A DNA stretch of 64,000 nt from JBFMDU01 sp034431935 (GTDB lineage Bacteria > Chloroflexota > Dehalococcoidia > GIF9 > JBFMDU01): NCBI GenBank assembly GCA_034431935.1, contig DAOUCU010000059.1, forward strand, positions 1-64,000. The letters run 5' to 3'. This document shows, one piece after another, positions 23,909 through 32,591 of the stretch. Below the pieces are notes generated by a model. The model made no database searches. It saw only the letters and a program-made list of their open reading frames with translations, and was not told the origin of the DNA. Position 1 is the stretch's first letter. The number at the start of each line of letters is the position of its first letter. The position numbers and the translations under genes were made by a program.

Positions 23909-26900
23909 ATGACCTTCGAAGAGTTAAAGTCACGAGCTTTGGCTGAATGGCAGAGCTGGCACGACAGCCCAAAAGTACGTATCCTCGTGGGTACAGCTAC
24001 GTGCGGCAAGGCCGCCGGTGCCGACAGTGTTGTAAAGGCTATTAGAGAGGAGCTGGCAAATCGGCACGTGGACGCAATTGTAACCGGGGTTGGTTGCATA
24101 GGCCTGTGCTATTTGGAGCCGATAGTAGATATCATCAAGCCGGGTCAGCCCCGCATCGCGTACGGAAATGTCACGCCGGAGATTGCCGTTGAATTAGTGC
24201 GTGACTACGTCGTCGGAGACAATCCTCGTCGGGACTTGGCGCTGGGGACTATTGGAGAAGGTTCAGTCCAAGGAATACCCCGGCTTTTCGATACTCCGGT
24301 TCTCAAGCACCAGGTTCGGCTAGTCTTACGCAATTGCGGTTTTATCGACCCTGAAAGTATTAGTCACTATATTGCCAATGGTGGCTACTCAGGCTTTGTC
24401 AGGGCTCTCGGTATGAAGGCCGATCAGGTGATTGACGAACTAAAGAAATCGGGGTTGAGGGGACGTGGTGGTGCCGGTTTTCCTACGTGGCAGAAGTGGG
24501 AATTCTGCCGCAGGTCACCCGGCACCCCAAAGTATGTCATTTGTAATGCCGATGAGGGTGACCCGGGGGCATTTATGAACCGCTCGCTACTGGAGGGCGA
24601 CCCCCACGCCTTGTTAGAGGGCATGTTGATCGGCGGCTATGCGATTGGTGCTAGTCATGGCTACATATACTGCCGCGCTGAATACCCCCTGGCTTTGGAG
24701 CGCCTGCGCCTTGCGATTAGCCAGATGGGAAAGTGCGGTTTGATCGGCGATAACATTCTGGGCTCTGGCTTCAGCTTCGATATTACGATTAAGGAGGGTG
24801 CCGGAGCCTTTGTTTGTGGTGAAGAGACTGCTTTGATGGCCTCAATCGAAGGCAAGCGGGGTATGCCGCGTCCCCGTCCGCCCTTCCCGGCGGTCTCGGG
24901 TCTATGGGGTAAGCCAACGAATATCAATAACGTTGAGACCTGGGCCGATGTTGCCCTGATACTTCAAAGAGGTGCCGACTTTTATGCTGGTTATGGTGTT
25001 CCTTCATGCAGGGGTACTAAGACCTTCTCGCTTGTGGGTAAGGTTGAGCGCACGGGGTTAATCGAAATCCCGTTTGGCATGACGCTGAGAAAAGTAATAT
25101 ATGACATCGGCGGCGGTATTCTGAAAGGAAAGAAATTCAAAGCAGTTCAGACCGGTGGTCCATCGGGGGGATGTTTGCCTCCTGCGGTGCTTGATATGCC
25201 GATTGATTACGAGTCCTTGACTGCCGCCGGGTCAATTATGGGGTCGGGTGGGATGATTGTGATGGATGAAGGGACATGTGTTGTCGACCTGGCCAAATAC
25301 TTTCTTAATTTTGTTCAGGCCGAATCGTGCGGCAAGTGCGTGCCGTGCCGTGTGGGGACGCGGCAGATGCTGTCAGTCTTGACCCGGATAACCAGTGGCC
25401 AGGGTCGGGTGGGTGACATCGAACTGCTAGAAAAACTGGCCAGCACCGTCAAGAATGGCTCGCTCTGCGGTCTTGGCCAGACAGCTCCGAACCCGGTGCT
25501 AACCACGCTTAAGTATTTTCGCGAGGAGTACGAAGAGCACATCAAGAAGCATCACTGCCGCGCGGCGGTATGCAAGGGGCTGGTTGAGGCGCCGTGCAGT
25601 CATACCTGCCCTGCCGGTATCGATGTACCGAGGTACATACGGTTTATCGAACAGGGCGAGTTTGGTGAGTCTTGCGCCACTATCCGTGAGAAGGTGCCGT
25701 TCCCCGGTGTGCTGGGCAGGGTCTGTTTCCATCCATGTGAATCGAGATGCCGGCGCGGCCAGCTCGAACAGCCTGTTGCTATCAAGGAACTTAAGCGGCT
25801 TGCGGCTGATTTCGATAGCGGCGTCTGGAAGAAGCGGTTGACGCCAACCAAGCCGACAGGGAAAAGGGTGGCGGTAGTCGGCTCCGGTCCGGCCGGTCTG
25901 ACCGCGGCTTACTATCTGGCCCGGCTGGGGCATGAGGTGACTGTTTTTGAGGCATTGCCTCATGCCGGCGGCATGATGCGAGTTGGTATTCCTGAGTACA
26001 GGTTGCCCCGTAAAGTGTTGGATGGTGAAATTGATGACATTCTCAGCATGGGCGTCACTATTAAAACGAATACGAAAGTGGCTTCACTGGATGTCCTCAA
26101 GGCTGATGGGTTTCAGGCGGTATTCGTGGCTGTCGGTGCCCACCGTGGTCAAAAGATTGGTATACCCGGAGAAGGAAGCTCCGGTGTCATGGAGGGTGTG
26201 GAGTTTCTGAGGTGCATCAGCCTTGGTGGAAAAGTGGTGGTGGGGGAGCGCGTAGCGGTTATCGGCGGCGGTAATGTTGCTATCGATGCCGCGCGCACCG
26301 CTCTGAGATTGGGTGCTAAGGATGTCTTGATCCTTTATCGCCGTACCGAGGCGGAGATGCCGGCGGCACCAGAGGAAATCGAAGGTGCACGGCAGGAAGG
26401 AGTCAAGATAGTCTTTCTTGTAGCACCGCACCGCATAGAGAAAAGGGATGGTAAGCTGGTTCTGGAAATGTTGCGGATGACACTCGGGGACAAGGCTGAT
26501 GCCAGAGGTCGAAGACAGCCGGTAGCCGTTGATGGTAGCCAGTTCTCGGAAGAGTTTGATACGGTAATTGTGGCCATTGGTCAGGTCCCCGATGTTCCCG
26601 CAAATTTCGGACTACCATCGGGTGACGGCGGCGTTATCAAAGTTGACCCGGATACGCTGGCGACTGTGAAGCCGGGAGTATTCTCCGGTGGTGACTGTGT
26701 CAGCGGTCCGGCTTCTGTGATTGAGGCAATAGCCGCCGGCCGCCAGGCTGCGGTCTCGATCGACCAATTCCTCGGCGGTAAAGGGAACATCGAAGAGAAA
26801 TTGGCTCGTGAGGAGACGATAACCCCGCCGGAAATAGAAGAGGGAGAGGCCTACCGTCCCAAAATGCGTCATGCAAGCATGATTAGGCGCTGTGCCAGCT

Positions 26901-26992
26901 TCACCGAGGTAGATATTGGTCTCACTAGAAAAGCCGGAGTAAAGGAAACAAAGCGATGCCTTCGGTGCGACCTCGAGCCGAGGGAGGAGTAG
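23909..26992 (+). CDS. NuoF/HydB-like FMN-NADH subunit fused to an NfnB/GltD-like FAD/NAD(P) oxidoreductase
   Basis: 1027 residues. Residues 1-110 are a ferredoxin/thioredoxin-like domain (ATCGKAAGA, VGCIGLCYLEP). Residues about 130-540 are NuoF-like: FMN loop RGRGGAGFPTW (about 183), NADH-binding FVCGEETALMASIEG, and the [4Fe-4S] motif ESCGKCVPCRVGT (about 472) with GSLCGLGQTAPNP. From about 563 a complete NfnB/GltD-like module follows: CSHTCPAGIDVPRY, GRVCFHPCESRC, FAD loop VVGSGPAGLTAAYYLA (about 656), NAD(P) loop VIGGGNVAIDAAR (about 784), and a C-terminal RCLRCDL. The protein therefore has three predicted nucleotide or flavin sites. It lies between the NuoE-like and formate dehydrogenase genes, 2 bases from the latter, consistent with one complex. 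Confidence 0.88.
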   Translation: MTFEELKSRALAEWQSWHDSPKVRILVGTATCGKAAGADSVVKAIREELANRHVDAIVTGVGCIGLCYLEPIVDIIKPGQPRIAYGNVTPEIAVELVRDYVVGDNPRRDLALGTIGEGSVQGIPRLFDTPVLKHQVRLVLRNCGFIDPESISHYIANGGYSGFVRALGMKADQVIDELKKSGLRGRGGAGFPTWQKWEFCRRSPGTPKYVICNADEGDPGAFMNRSLLEGDPHALLEGMLIGGYAIGASHGYIYCRAEYPLALERLRLAISQMGKCGLIGDNILGSGFSFDITIKEGAGAFVCGEETALMASIEGKRGMPRPRPPFPAVSGLWGKPTNINNVETWADVALILQRGADFYAGYGVPSCRGTKTFSLVGKVERTGLIEIPFGMTLRKVIYDIGGGILKGKKFKAVQTGGPSGGCLPPAVLDMPIDYESLTAAGSIMGSGGMIVMDEGTCVVDLAKYFLNFVQAESCGKCVPCRVGTRQMLSVLTRITSGQGRVGDIELLEKLASTVKNGSLCGLGQTAPNPVLTTLKYFREEYEEHIKKHHCRAAVCKGLVEAPCSHTCPAGIDVPRYIRFIEQGEFGESCATIREKVPFPGVLGRVCFHPCESRCRRGQLEQPVAIKELKRLAADFDSGVWKKRLTPTKPTGKRVAVVGSGPAGLTAAYYLARLGHEVTVFEALPHAGGMMRVGIPEYRLPRKVLDGEIDDILSMGVTIKTNTKVASLDVLKADGFQAVFVAVGAHRGQKIGIPGEGSSGVMEGVEFLRCISLGGKVVVGERVAVIGGGNVAIDAARTALRLGAKDVLILYRRTEAEMPAAPEEIEGARQEGVKIVFLVAPHRIEKRDGKLVLEMLRMTLGDKADARGRRQPVAVDGSQFSEEFDTVIVAIGQVPDVPANFGLPSGDGGVIKVDPDTLATVKPGVFSGGDCVSGPASVIEAIAAGRQAAVSIDQFLGGKGNIEEKLAREETITPPEIEEGEAYRPKMRHASMIRRCASFTEVDIGLTRKAGVKETKRCLRCDLEPREE

Positions 26993-26994
26993 AG

Positions 26995-29670
26995 ATGACG
27001 ACGAATGTCACTCTTACCATAGATGGCAGGGCAGTCTCTGTTCCACCGGGAGTAACCGTCCTGGAGGCGGCACGTAAGGCTGGCGTTTACATACCGACCC
27101 TCTGTCACCATGAGGCGTTAGACCCCTACGGCGGTTGCCGTATGTGTATCGTCGAAATTGAAGGTATGCGTGGCTTCCCTACCTCGTGTTCGACGCCCGT
27201 GGCCGATAAAATGGTGGTCAGGACCAGCACAACCCAGATTCAGGAACTGAGGCGCAATATCTTCGAGCTGGTCCTTAGCGAGCACCCTTTCCAGTGCACG
27301 TCCTGTGTCAAGAATATGCGCTGTGAACTTCAACAGGTGGCTGCCCATATCGGGCTGGACAGAGTTTCTCTGCCGTCTGCAGTCAAGGACCTGCCGGTGC
27401 TTACTGATAGTGCTTTCTTTGACCGCGATTACAAGCTGTGTATTCTCTGCGGCCGCTGTGTGCGTATGTGTCAGGAAGTGCGTGGCGCCGCCGCTATCGC
27501 TTTTACTTACAGGGGTGGTGATTCGCTGGTAGGCACTGCATTCGGGCAGACCCTTCAGGATGCCGAATGCCAGTTCTGCGGCGCCTGTGTTGACGTTTGT
27601 CCCACCGGCGCCCTGATGGACCGTGCTCTCAAGCCGGTCCGCTCGGTTGACCGCCGCGTCATTACCACCTGTCCTTACTGCGGAGTCGGCTGTCAGCTTC
27701 TTCTTTCGGTCAAGGACGGGAAGATAGTCTATTCGGAAGCCGCACCCGGCATGTCGCCCAACAATGGACAGTTATGCGTCAAGGGCAAATACGGTATTCA
27801 AGAGTTCGTGCACCATCCGGAGCGTCTGGCCAGACCACTAATCCGTAAGGGCGGCAGGCTGGTCGAAAGCACCTGGGACGAGGCGCTTTCGTTGGTCGCA
27901 TCCAGGCTATCACAATACAGGGGTGACCAGTTCGGTTTCGTCTCTTCGGCCAAGTGTACCAACGAGGAGAACTACGTGGGGCAGAAATTCGCTCGTCTGG
28001 TCATGGGCACCAACAACGTCGACCATTGCGCCCGGCTGTGTCACGCCTCGACCGTGGCTGGTCTAGCACAGGCCTTTGGTAGTGGTGCTATGACAAATCC
28101 CATCGGAGAAATCGCTGATGCCGGCTGTATCGTGGTCATCGGCAGTAACACCACGGAAGCTCACCCGGTGATCGGCCTCGAGGTCAAGCGCGCGGTGCGG
28201 CGTGGTGCTAAACTCATCGTGATTAATCCACTTGAAATTGCTCTCTGCCGCAGGGCTGATATCTGGCTCAGACACAGACCGGGCAGTGACGTAGCCCTTG
28301 TTATGGGCATGGCCCGGGTTATTCTGGAGCAGGGTTTGGCCGATATGGACTTCGTCAATCAGCGCTGTGAAAACTTTGATGAGTTTAAAGAATCGCTGGG
28401 GGAATACGACCTTGATACAGTTGAAAGGCTGACCGGTGTCAGCCGAGAAAATATCGTCGAAGCCGCCCGGACGTATGCCACCTTCAAACCGGCGGCTATT
28501 CTTTACACAATGGGCATAACACAGAGCAGCCACGGCACCGATAATGTCCTCGCCATCGCCAACCTTGCCATGCTCACGGGCAATCTCGGCAGGTCTTCCA
28601 GCGGGGTTAATCCACTGCGCGGGCAGAATAATGTCCAGGGTGCCTGCGATATGGGTGCTTTGCCTAACGTCTATCCGGGTTATCAGTCGGTTGCCGACCC
28701 GGCAATTGCTGCTAAGTTCGAAGCCGCTTGGGGCGGTAAGATGAACACCAAACCAGGGCTGACCATGACCGAGATGGTCGGCGCCATTGACCGCGGTGAA
28801 ATGAGGGCTTTATATGTCATGGGCGAGAACCCGGTGCTGGCCGATGCTGATGCCAATCATGTTATTAAGGCTCTTGAGAAGCTGGAATTCCTTGTAGCTC
28901 AGGACATCTTTCTGACTGAGACCAGTCGGCTGGCCCATGTGGTACTCCCGGCGGCCAGCTTTGCCGAGAAAGATGGTACTTTTACCAACACCGAGCGCCG
29001 TGTCCAGCGTGTTCGTAAGGCGGTCGAGCCACCGGGAGAGGCTTTGCCTGACTGGAGGATTGTCTGTAATGTAGCGTCCAGAATGGGGGCGAGCGGGTTC
29101 GCCTATTTGACTGCGGAAGAGATTATGAAAGAGATTGCTGCCTTGACACCGAGCTACGGAGGTATTACCTACGAGCGTCTGGAAAGTTGCGGGTTGCACT
29201 GGCCGTGTCCCATGATAGACCATCCCGGGACGCCGGTCCTGCACCGGACAACCTTCAGCCGCGGCAAGGGTAGATTCTTCCCGCTCAAGTACCGTCCGCC
29301 GGCAGAGTTGCCGGACGCGGACTATCCACTGGTTCTAACTACAGGACGCTCTCTATTCCACTATCATACCGGCACTATGACTAGGAAGGTAGCGGGGCTT
29401 AACCAGATTGAGCCGGGCGGCACCGTTGAAATCAATCCGGTTGATGCTGAAAGTCTTGGCATCGCTGATGGCGAGACGGTGAGAGTGAGTTCGCGGCGCG
29501 GCGCGGTCATGACCAAGGCAAAGGTGACCGAAGCTGTGGCCCCCGGAGTGGTCTTCATGGCGTTCCATTTTGCCGAGAGTCCGGCCAATGTGCTGACAAA
29601 TGCGGCGCTTGACCCGGTGTGCAAGATACCGGAGTTCAAGGTATCCGCAGTAAGGATAGAAAAGGCTTAA
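26995..29670 (+). CDS. fdhA: Molybdenum/tungsten formate dehydrogenase catalytic subunit, cysteine type
   Basis: 891 residues from ATG 26995 (GGGAGG upstream); thirteen further upstream codons overlap the preceding gene. The N-terminus is NuoG-like: [2Fe-2S] C37, C48, C51, C65, a His-Cys cluster and two [4Fe-4S] motifs. From about 226 comes the molybdopterin-enzyme [4Fe-4S] motif CPYCGVGCQLLL. The active-site segment CARLCHASTVAGLAQ has Cys349 followed by His350, where selenium-type enzymes have selenocysteine. TGNLGRSSSGVNPLRGQNNVQG and the C-terminal MGD-binding domain are intact. It oxidises formate or reduces CO2 in the cytosol; there is no Tat signal. The partners encoded around it suggest NAD(P)/ferredoxin coupling. 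Confidence 0.92.
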   Translation: MTTNVTLTIDGRAVSVPPGVTVLEAARKAGVYIPTLCHHEALDPYGGCRMCIVEIEGMRGFPTSCSTPVADKMVVRTSTTQIQELRRNIFELVLSEHPFQCTSCVKNMRCELQQVAAHIGLDRVSLPSAVKDLPVLTDSAFFDRDYKLCILCGRCVRMCQEVRGAAAIAFTYRGGDSLVGTAFGQTLQDAECQFCGACVDVCPTGALMDRALKPVRSVDRRVITTCPYCGVGCQLLLSVKDGKIVYSEAAPGMSPNNGQLCVKGKYGIQEFVHHPERLARPLIRKGGRLVESTWDEALSLVASRLSQYRGDQFGFVSSAKCTNEENYVGQKFARLVMGTNNVDHCARLCHASTVAGLAQAFGSGAMTNPIGEIADAGCIVVIGSNTTEAHPVIGLEVKRAVRRGAKLIVINPLEIALCRRADIWLRHRPGSDVALVMGMARVILEQGLADMDFVNQRCENFDEFKESLGEYDLDTVERLTGVSRENIVEAARTYATFKPAAILYTMGITQSSHGTDNVLAIANLAMLTGNLGRSSSGVNPLRGQNNVQGACDMGALPNVYPGYQSVADPAIAAKFEAAWGGKMNTKPGLTMTEMVGAIDRGEMRALYVMGENPVLADADANHVIKALEKLEFLVAQDIFLTETSRLAHVVLPAASFAEKDGTFTNTERRVQRVRKAVEPPGEALPDWRIVCNVASRMGASGFAYLTAEEIMKEIAALTPSYGGITYERLESCGLHWPCPMIDHPGTPVLHRTTFSRGKGRFFPLKYRPPAELPDADYPLVLTTGRSLFHYHTGTMTRKVAGLNQIEPGGTVEINPVDAESLGIADGETVRVSSRRGAVMTKAKVTEAVAPGVVFMAFHFAESPANVLTNAALDPVCKIPEFKVSAVRIEKA

Positions 29671-29683
29671 AGGAGGCCTGCTG

Positions 29684-30541
29684 ATGTACCGGATTGTAGC
29701 CAAGGAGACGCTGGTCCCAAGCATCCAGTTGATGAAAATAGACGCTCCGGCGGTGAGCCGCAAAGGCAGGGCTGGCCAGTTCGTCATTGTCCGCACCCAC
29801 GAGCGCGGCGAGCGGATTCCTCTGACTATTGCCGATATGGACCCCAAAGAAGGGACGGTGACCATTGTTTTTCAGGAGGTCGGCAAGAGCACTCGCGAGC
29901 TGGCCATGTTTAAAGCCGGGGACTTAATTAAGGACTTCGTCGGCCCGCTGGGCATTCCAACTCATGTTGATAAAGTCGGCACTGTCGTTTGCGTCGCTGG
30001 CGGCGTTGGAGTGGCTCCCATCGCCCCCATTGCCCGGGCCTTTAAGCAGGCGGGCAACAGGGTGATTACCATCATGGGCGCGCGGAGCAAGAACCTGCTT
30101 TTCTGGGAAGACCGACTGAAGGCCGTCAGTGACGAGTTGATTGTAACTACCGATGATGGCACCTACGGCCGCAAGGGCGTCGTCACCGTTCCTCTGAAAG
30201 AGGTGCTGGAGCGGCCTGAAAAAATAGCCGAGGTCATTGCTATCGGTCCGGTGGTGATGATGAAGTTCTGCTGTGTGACCACCAGGCCGTTCAACGTCAA
30301 GACCATCGTCAGCCTCAACTCGCTGATGCTTGATGGTACCGGTATGTGCGGCTGTTGCCGTGTTTCTGCTGGCGGTCAGACCAAGTTCGTCTGCGTTGAC
30401 GGCCCGGATTTCGATGGTCACACTATCGACTGGGACATCTTCCAGGCACGCCAACAGATATATCTTGACGAAGAAAAGCAGGCGTTGCAGGAGTGGGAAA
30501 GGTGTGGGTGTGTCAGCGCCGCTCAGAAAGCGAGGGCTTAA
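29684..30541 (+). CDS. nfnA: NfnA-like ferredoxin:NADP oxidoreductase small subunit (sulfide dehydrogenase beta/SudB family)
   Basis: 285 residues. It has a FAD-binding beta-barrel (residues 1-95, with RIPLTIAD), an NAD-binding part with GGVGVAPIAPIA (106-117), and a C-terminal [2Fe-2S] site LMLDGTGMCGCCR with FVCVDGPDFDGH. C222, C224 or C225 and C237 are candidate ligands, and D218 is in the position of the aspartate ligand reported in NfnA. Nfn couples NADPH, NAD and ferredoxin by flavin-based electron bifurcation. It is separated from nfnB by three bases; AGGAGG precedes the start. Confidence 0.9.
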   Translation: MYRIVAKETLVPSIQLMKIDAPAVSRKGRAGQFVIVRTHERGERIPLTIADMDPKEGTVTIVFQEVGKSTRELAMFKAGDLIKDFVGPLGIPTHVDKVGTVVCVAGGVGVAPIAPIARAFKQAGNRVITIMGARSKNLLFWEDRLKAVSDELIVTTDDGTYGRKGVVTVPLKEVLERPEKIAEVIAIGPVVMMKFCCVTTRPFNVKTIVSLNSLMLDGTGMCGCCRVSAGGQTKFVCVDGPDFDGHTIDWDIFQARQQIYLDEEKQALQEWERCGCVSAAQKARA

Positions 30542-30544
30542 GCC

Positions 30545-31939
30545 ATGGCCAAGCTTGATTTGAACCGTGTGGAGATGCCTCGTCAGGAGCCTAAGGTCCG
30601 GGCGAAGAACTTCAAAGAAGTGGCCCTGGGATATACTGAAGATATGATGAAGGCTGAGGCCAGCCGGTGCATTCAGTGCGCCAAGCGTCCCTGCGTCGCC
30701 GGCTGTCCGGTCAATGTTGATATTCCCGAGTTCATCAGGGCACTTAAAGAGGGCAATTTGGCCGAGTCAGTGCGAATTCTCAAGGGCAAAAATGCCCTGC
30801 CGGCTATATGCGGTCGCGTCTGTCCTCAGGAGACTCAGTGCGAGGAGGCATGTACTTTGGGCAAGAAAGGCGCGCCTGTAGCCATCGGCCGCCTCGAGCG
30901 GTATGTCGCCGACTGGGAGCTTGCCCACCACTCTGAGGGCAAGCCTCAGATACCGCCGCCGACCGGTAAGAGAATAGCCGTGGTTGGCACCGGGCCTGCC
31001 GGCCTCACCTGCGCCGCCGATCTCGCTAAGATGGGCCATAAGGTGACCATGTTTGAGGCACTCCATGAGCCCGGTGGGGTGCTTATCTACGGTATCCCCG
31101 AGTTCCGTCTTCCCAAGGCTATCGTCAAGGCCGAGGTCGAGTACGTCAAGTCACTCGGCGTCGAGGTGCGTCTCGATTCCGTTATCGGCAAGCTGAATAC
31201 CGTTGATGAGATTCTGGGCAGCTACGATGCCGTTTTCCTCGGCACCGGTGCCGGTCTGCCGATGTTTCTCGGTATCCCGGGAGAGAACCTGAATGGGGTC
31301 TATTCTGCCAACGAGTTCCTGACTCGTGTGAACCTTATGAAAGCATACCTGTTTCCCGAGTACGACACGCCGGTGAAGAAAGGCCGTAAGGTGGCTGTCG
31401 TCGGCGCTGGCAATGTCGCCATGGACGCTGCCCGTTGTGCCCTGCGTCTGGGCGCCGAGCAGGTCTATATCGTCTACCGCCGCTCCAAAGTGGAAGCTCC
31501 GGCCAGGCATGAAGAGCTGGAAAACGCCGAAGAAGAGGGTGTCATTTTCAAATGGCTGACCAACCCCAAGCGCTTCATCGGCGACGCCAGAGGGTGGGTG
31601 ACCGGGATGGAATGCCTTGAGATGGAGCTTGGCGAGCCGGATGCGTCGGGTCGGCGCCGTCCCATTCCCAAACCCGGTACCGAGTTCACCATTGAGTGCG
31701 ATGTCGCCATCGTCGCCCTCGGCACTACCCCCAACCCTCTAATTGCCCAGACCACCCAGGGCCTGGCGACTACCAGCCACGGTACTGTAGTGGCCGATGA
31801 GCAGACTGGTAAGACAAAGAAAGATAGGGTCTGGGCCGGAGGCGATGTCGTCACCGGTGCCGCCACCGTCATCAGTGCTATGGGTGCTGGCAAACGTGCC
31901 GCGGCCTCAATAGACCAGTTCCTTAGAGGCGCTCAATAA
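30545..31939 (+). CDS. nfnB: NfnB-like glutamate-synthase-type flavoprotein large subunit
   Basis: 464 residues. The N-terminal cluster region SRCIQCAKRPCVAGCP with CGRVCPQETQCEEAC provides two [4Fe-4S] sites. The FAD loop is VVGTGPAGLTCAADLA (about 147), the NADP loop VVGAGNVAMDAARCALRLG, and the end CAGGDV-like WAGGDVVTGAATVISAMGAG. With NfnA it forms the bifurcating NADH-dependent reduced ferredoxin:NADP oxidoreductase. It is the stand-alone version of the module also fused to the NuoG-like and NuoF-like proteins upstream. It ends the operon; a weak hairpin and a convergent flavodoxin gene follow. Confidence 0.92.
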   Translation: MAKLDLNRVEMPRQEPKVRAKNFKEVALGYTEDMMKAEASRCIQCAKRPCVAGCPVNVDIPEFIRALKEGNLAESVRILKGKNALPAICGRVCPQETQCEEACTLGKKGAPVAIGRLERYVADWELAHHSEGKPQIPPPTGKRIAVVGTGPAGLTCAADLAKMGHKVTMFEALHEPGGVLIYGIPEFRLPKAIVKAEVEYVKSLGVEVRLDSVIGKLNTVDEILGSYDAVFLGTGAGLPMFLGIPGENLNGVYSANEFLTRVNLMKAYLFPEYDTPVKKGRKVAVVGAGNVAMDAARCALRLGAEQVYIVYRRSKVEAPARHEELENAEEEGVIFKWLTNPKRFIGDARGWVTGMECLEMELGEPDASGRRRPIPKPGTEFTIECDVAIVALGTTPNPLIAQTTQGLATTSHGTVVADEQTGKTKKDRVWAGGDVVTGAATVISAMGAGKRAAASIDQFLRGAQ

Positions 31940-31941
31940 AA

Positions 31942-31979
31942 TCACCCCTGCCAAATTGGAGAGCGCAGGTTGCGGGTGA
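31942..31979. terminator. Imperfect hairpin between nfnB and the convergent flavodoxin gene
   Basis: TCACCC pairs with GGGTGA, with an inner CTGC/GCAG pairing. No T tract, so only weak support as a terminator for the convergent pair. Confidence 0.35.
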
Positions 31980-31983
31980 GAAC

Positions 31984-32499
31984 CTAACCCGTCAGTGTTT
32001 TTGCTATCTCCGTCGCCCACTTATCTATTGCATCCCACTTGCGGAAGTCGCCGGCCTGTGCCTTGACCCGGCCCGTCATGAATTTCTCCAGGAAATTCAG
32101 TCTCTTAGTATCAATCAACCCGTGGAAAATGGCGATATCATTGGGGTGTATCCGTTCGATAGCCGGTTTCAGCCTTCCCGGATATTTCCAGCCGCTCACT
32201 AATTCCACCGCATCGCCTTCGCCCGTTGGACCGCTGGAAAATATCCATACCTGACGTTCGGTTAACAGCTTTTCATTCCGGATGACGAACTTGACCGCCT
32301 CCCTGCGCCACTGCCCGATGTAAACGGCGCTGCCCATGATTATCGCCCGGTAATGGGAAAGGTCGCTTGCCCGGTTGAAAGGCAGGACATCCACTTCCAG
32401 CCCTGCCTTACGTAGCACCTGTCCTATCTTGTTAGCGATCTCCGCCGTTGCGCCGTACTTGGAAGCAAACGCCACCAGAACCCTGTTCTCAATCTGCAT
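31984..32499 (-). CDS. Flavodoxin-domain protein (HemG-like)
   Basis: 171 residues. The start VLVAFASKYGATAEIANKIG is the FMN-binding loop of long-chain flavodoxins and menaquinone-dependent protoporphyrinogen oxidase HemG. IIMGSAVYIGQWRREAVKFV and WIFSSGPTG are also typical of this group. A small cytosolic electron carrier or oxidoreductase is likely; I cannot tell from sequence alone whether it makes protoporphyrin. It is alone on the reverse strand, convergent with nfnB and divergent from mutS. Confidence 0.82.
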   Translation of the reverse strand: MQIENRVLVAFASKYGATAEIANKIGQVLRKAGLEVDVLPFNRASDLSHYRAIIMGSAVYIGQWRREAVKFVIRNEKLLTERQVWIFSSGPTGEGDAVELVSGWKYPGRLKPAIERIHPNDIAIFHGLIDTKRLNFLEKFMTGRVKAQAGDFRKWDAIDKWATEIAKTLTG

Positions 32500-32556
32500 C
32501 GTAGCTCTCCGTTACCACCTGTCTGCTAATAGCCTACCATACCGTGCAATAGACCC

Positions 32557-32585
32557 TTTGTAGATACTGCCGGGTGGGGTAGAAT
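32557..32585 (+). promoter_or_regulatory. Candidate promoter of mutS, close to the start codon
   Basis: TAGAAT ends seven bases before the ATG; the -35 (TTTGTA, 17-base spacer) is poor. If real, the mRNA would be leaderless. Confidence 0.35.
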
Positions 32586-32591
32586 ATCTCC

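Noticed and set aside
28039..28041. Selenocysteine in the formate dehydrogenase
   Set aside because: The codon is TGT (Cys), and no in-frame TGA occurs in the active-site segment.
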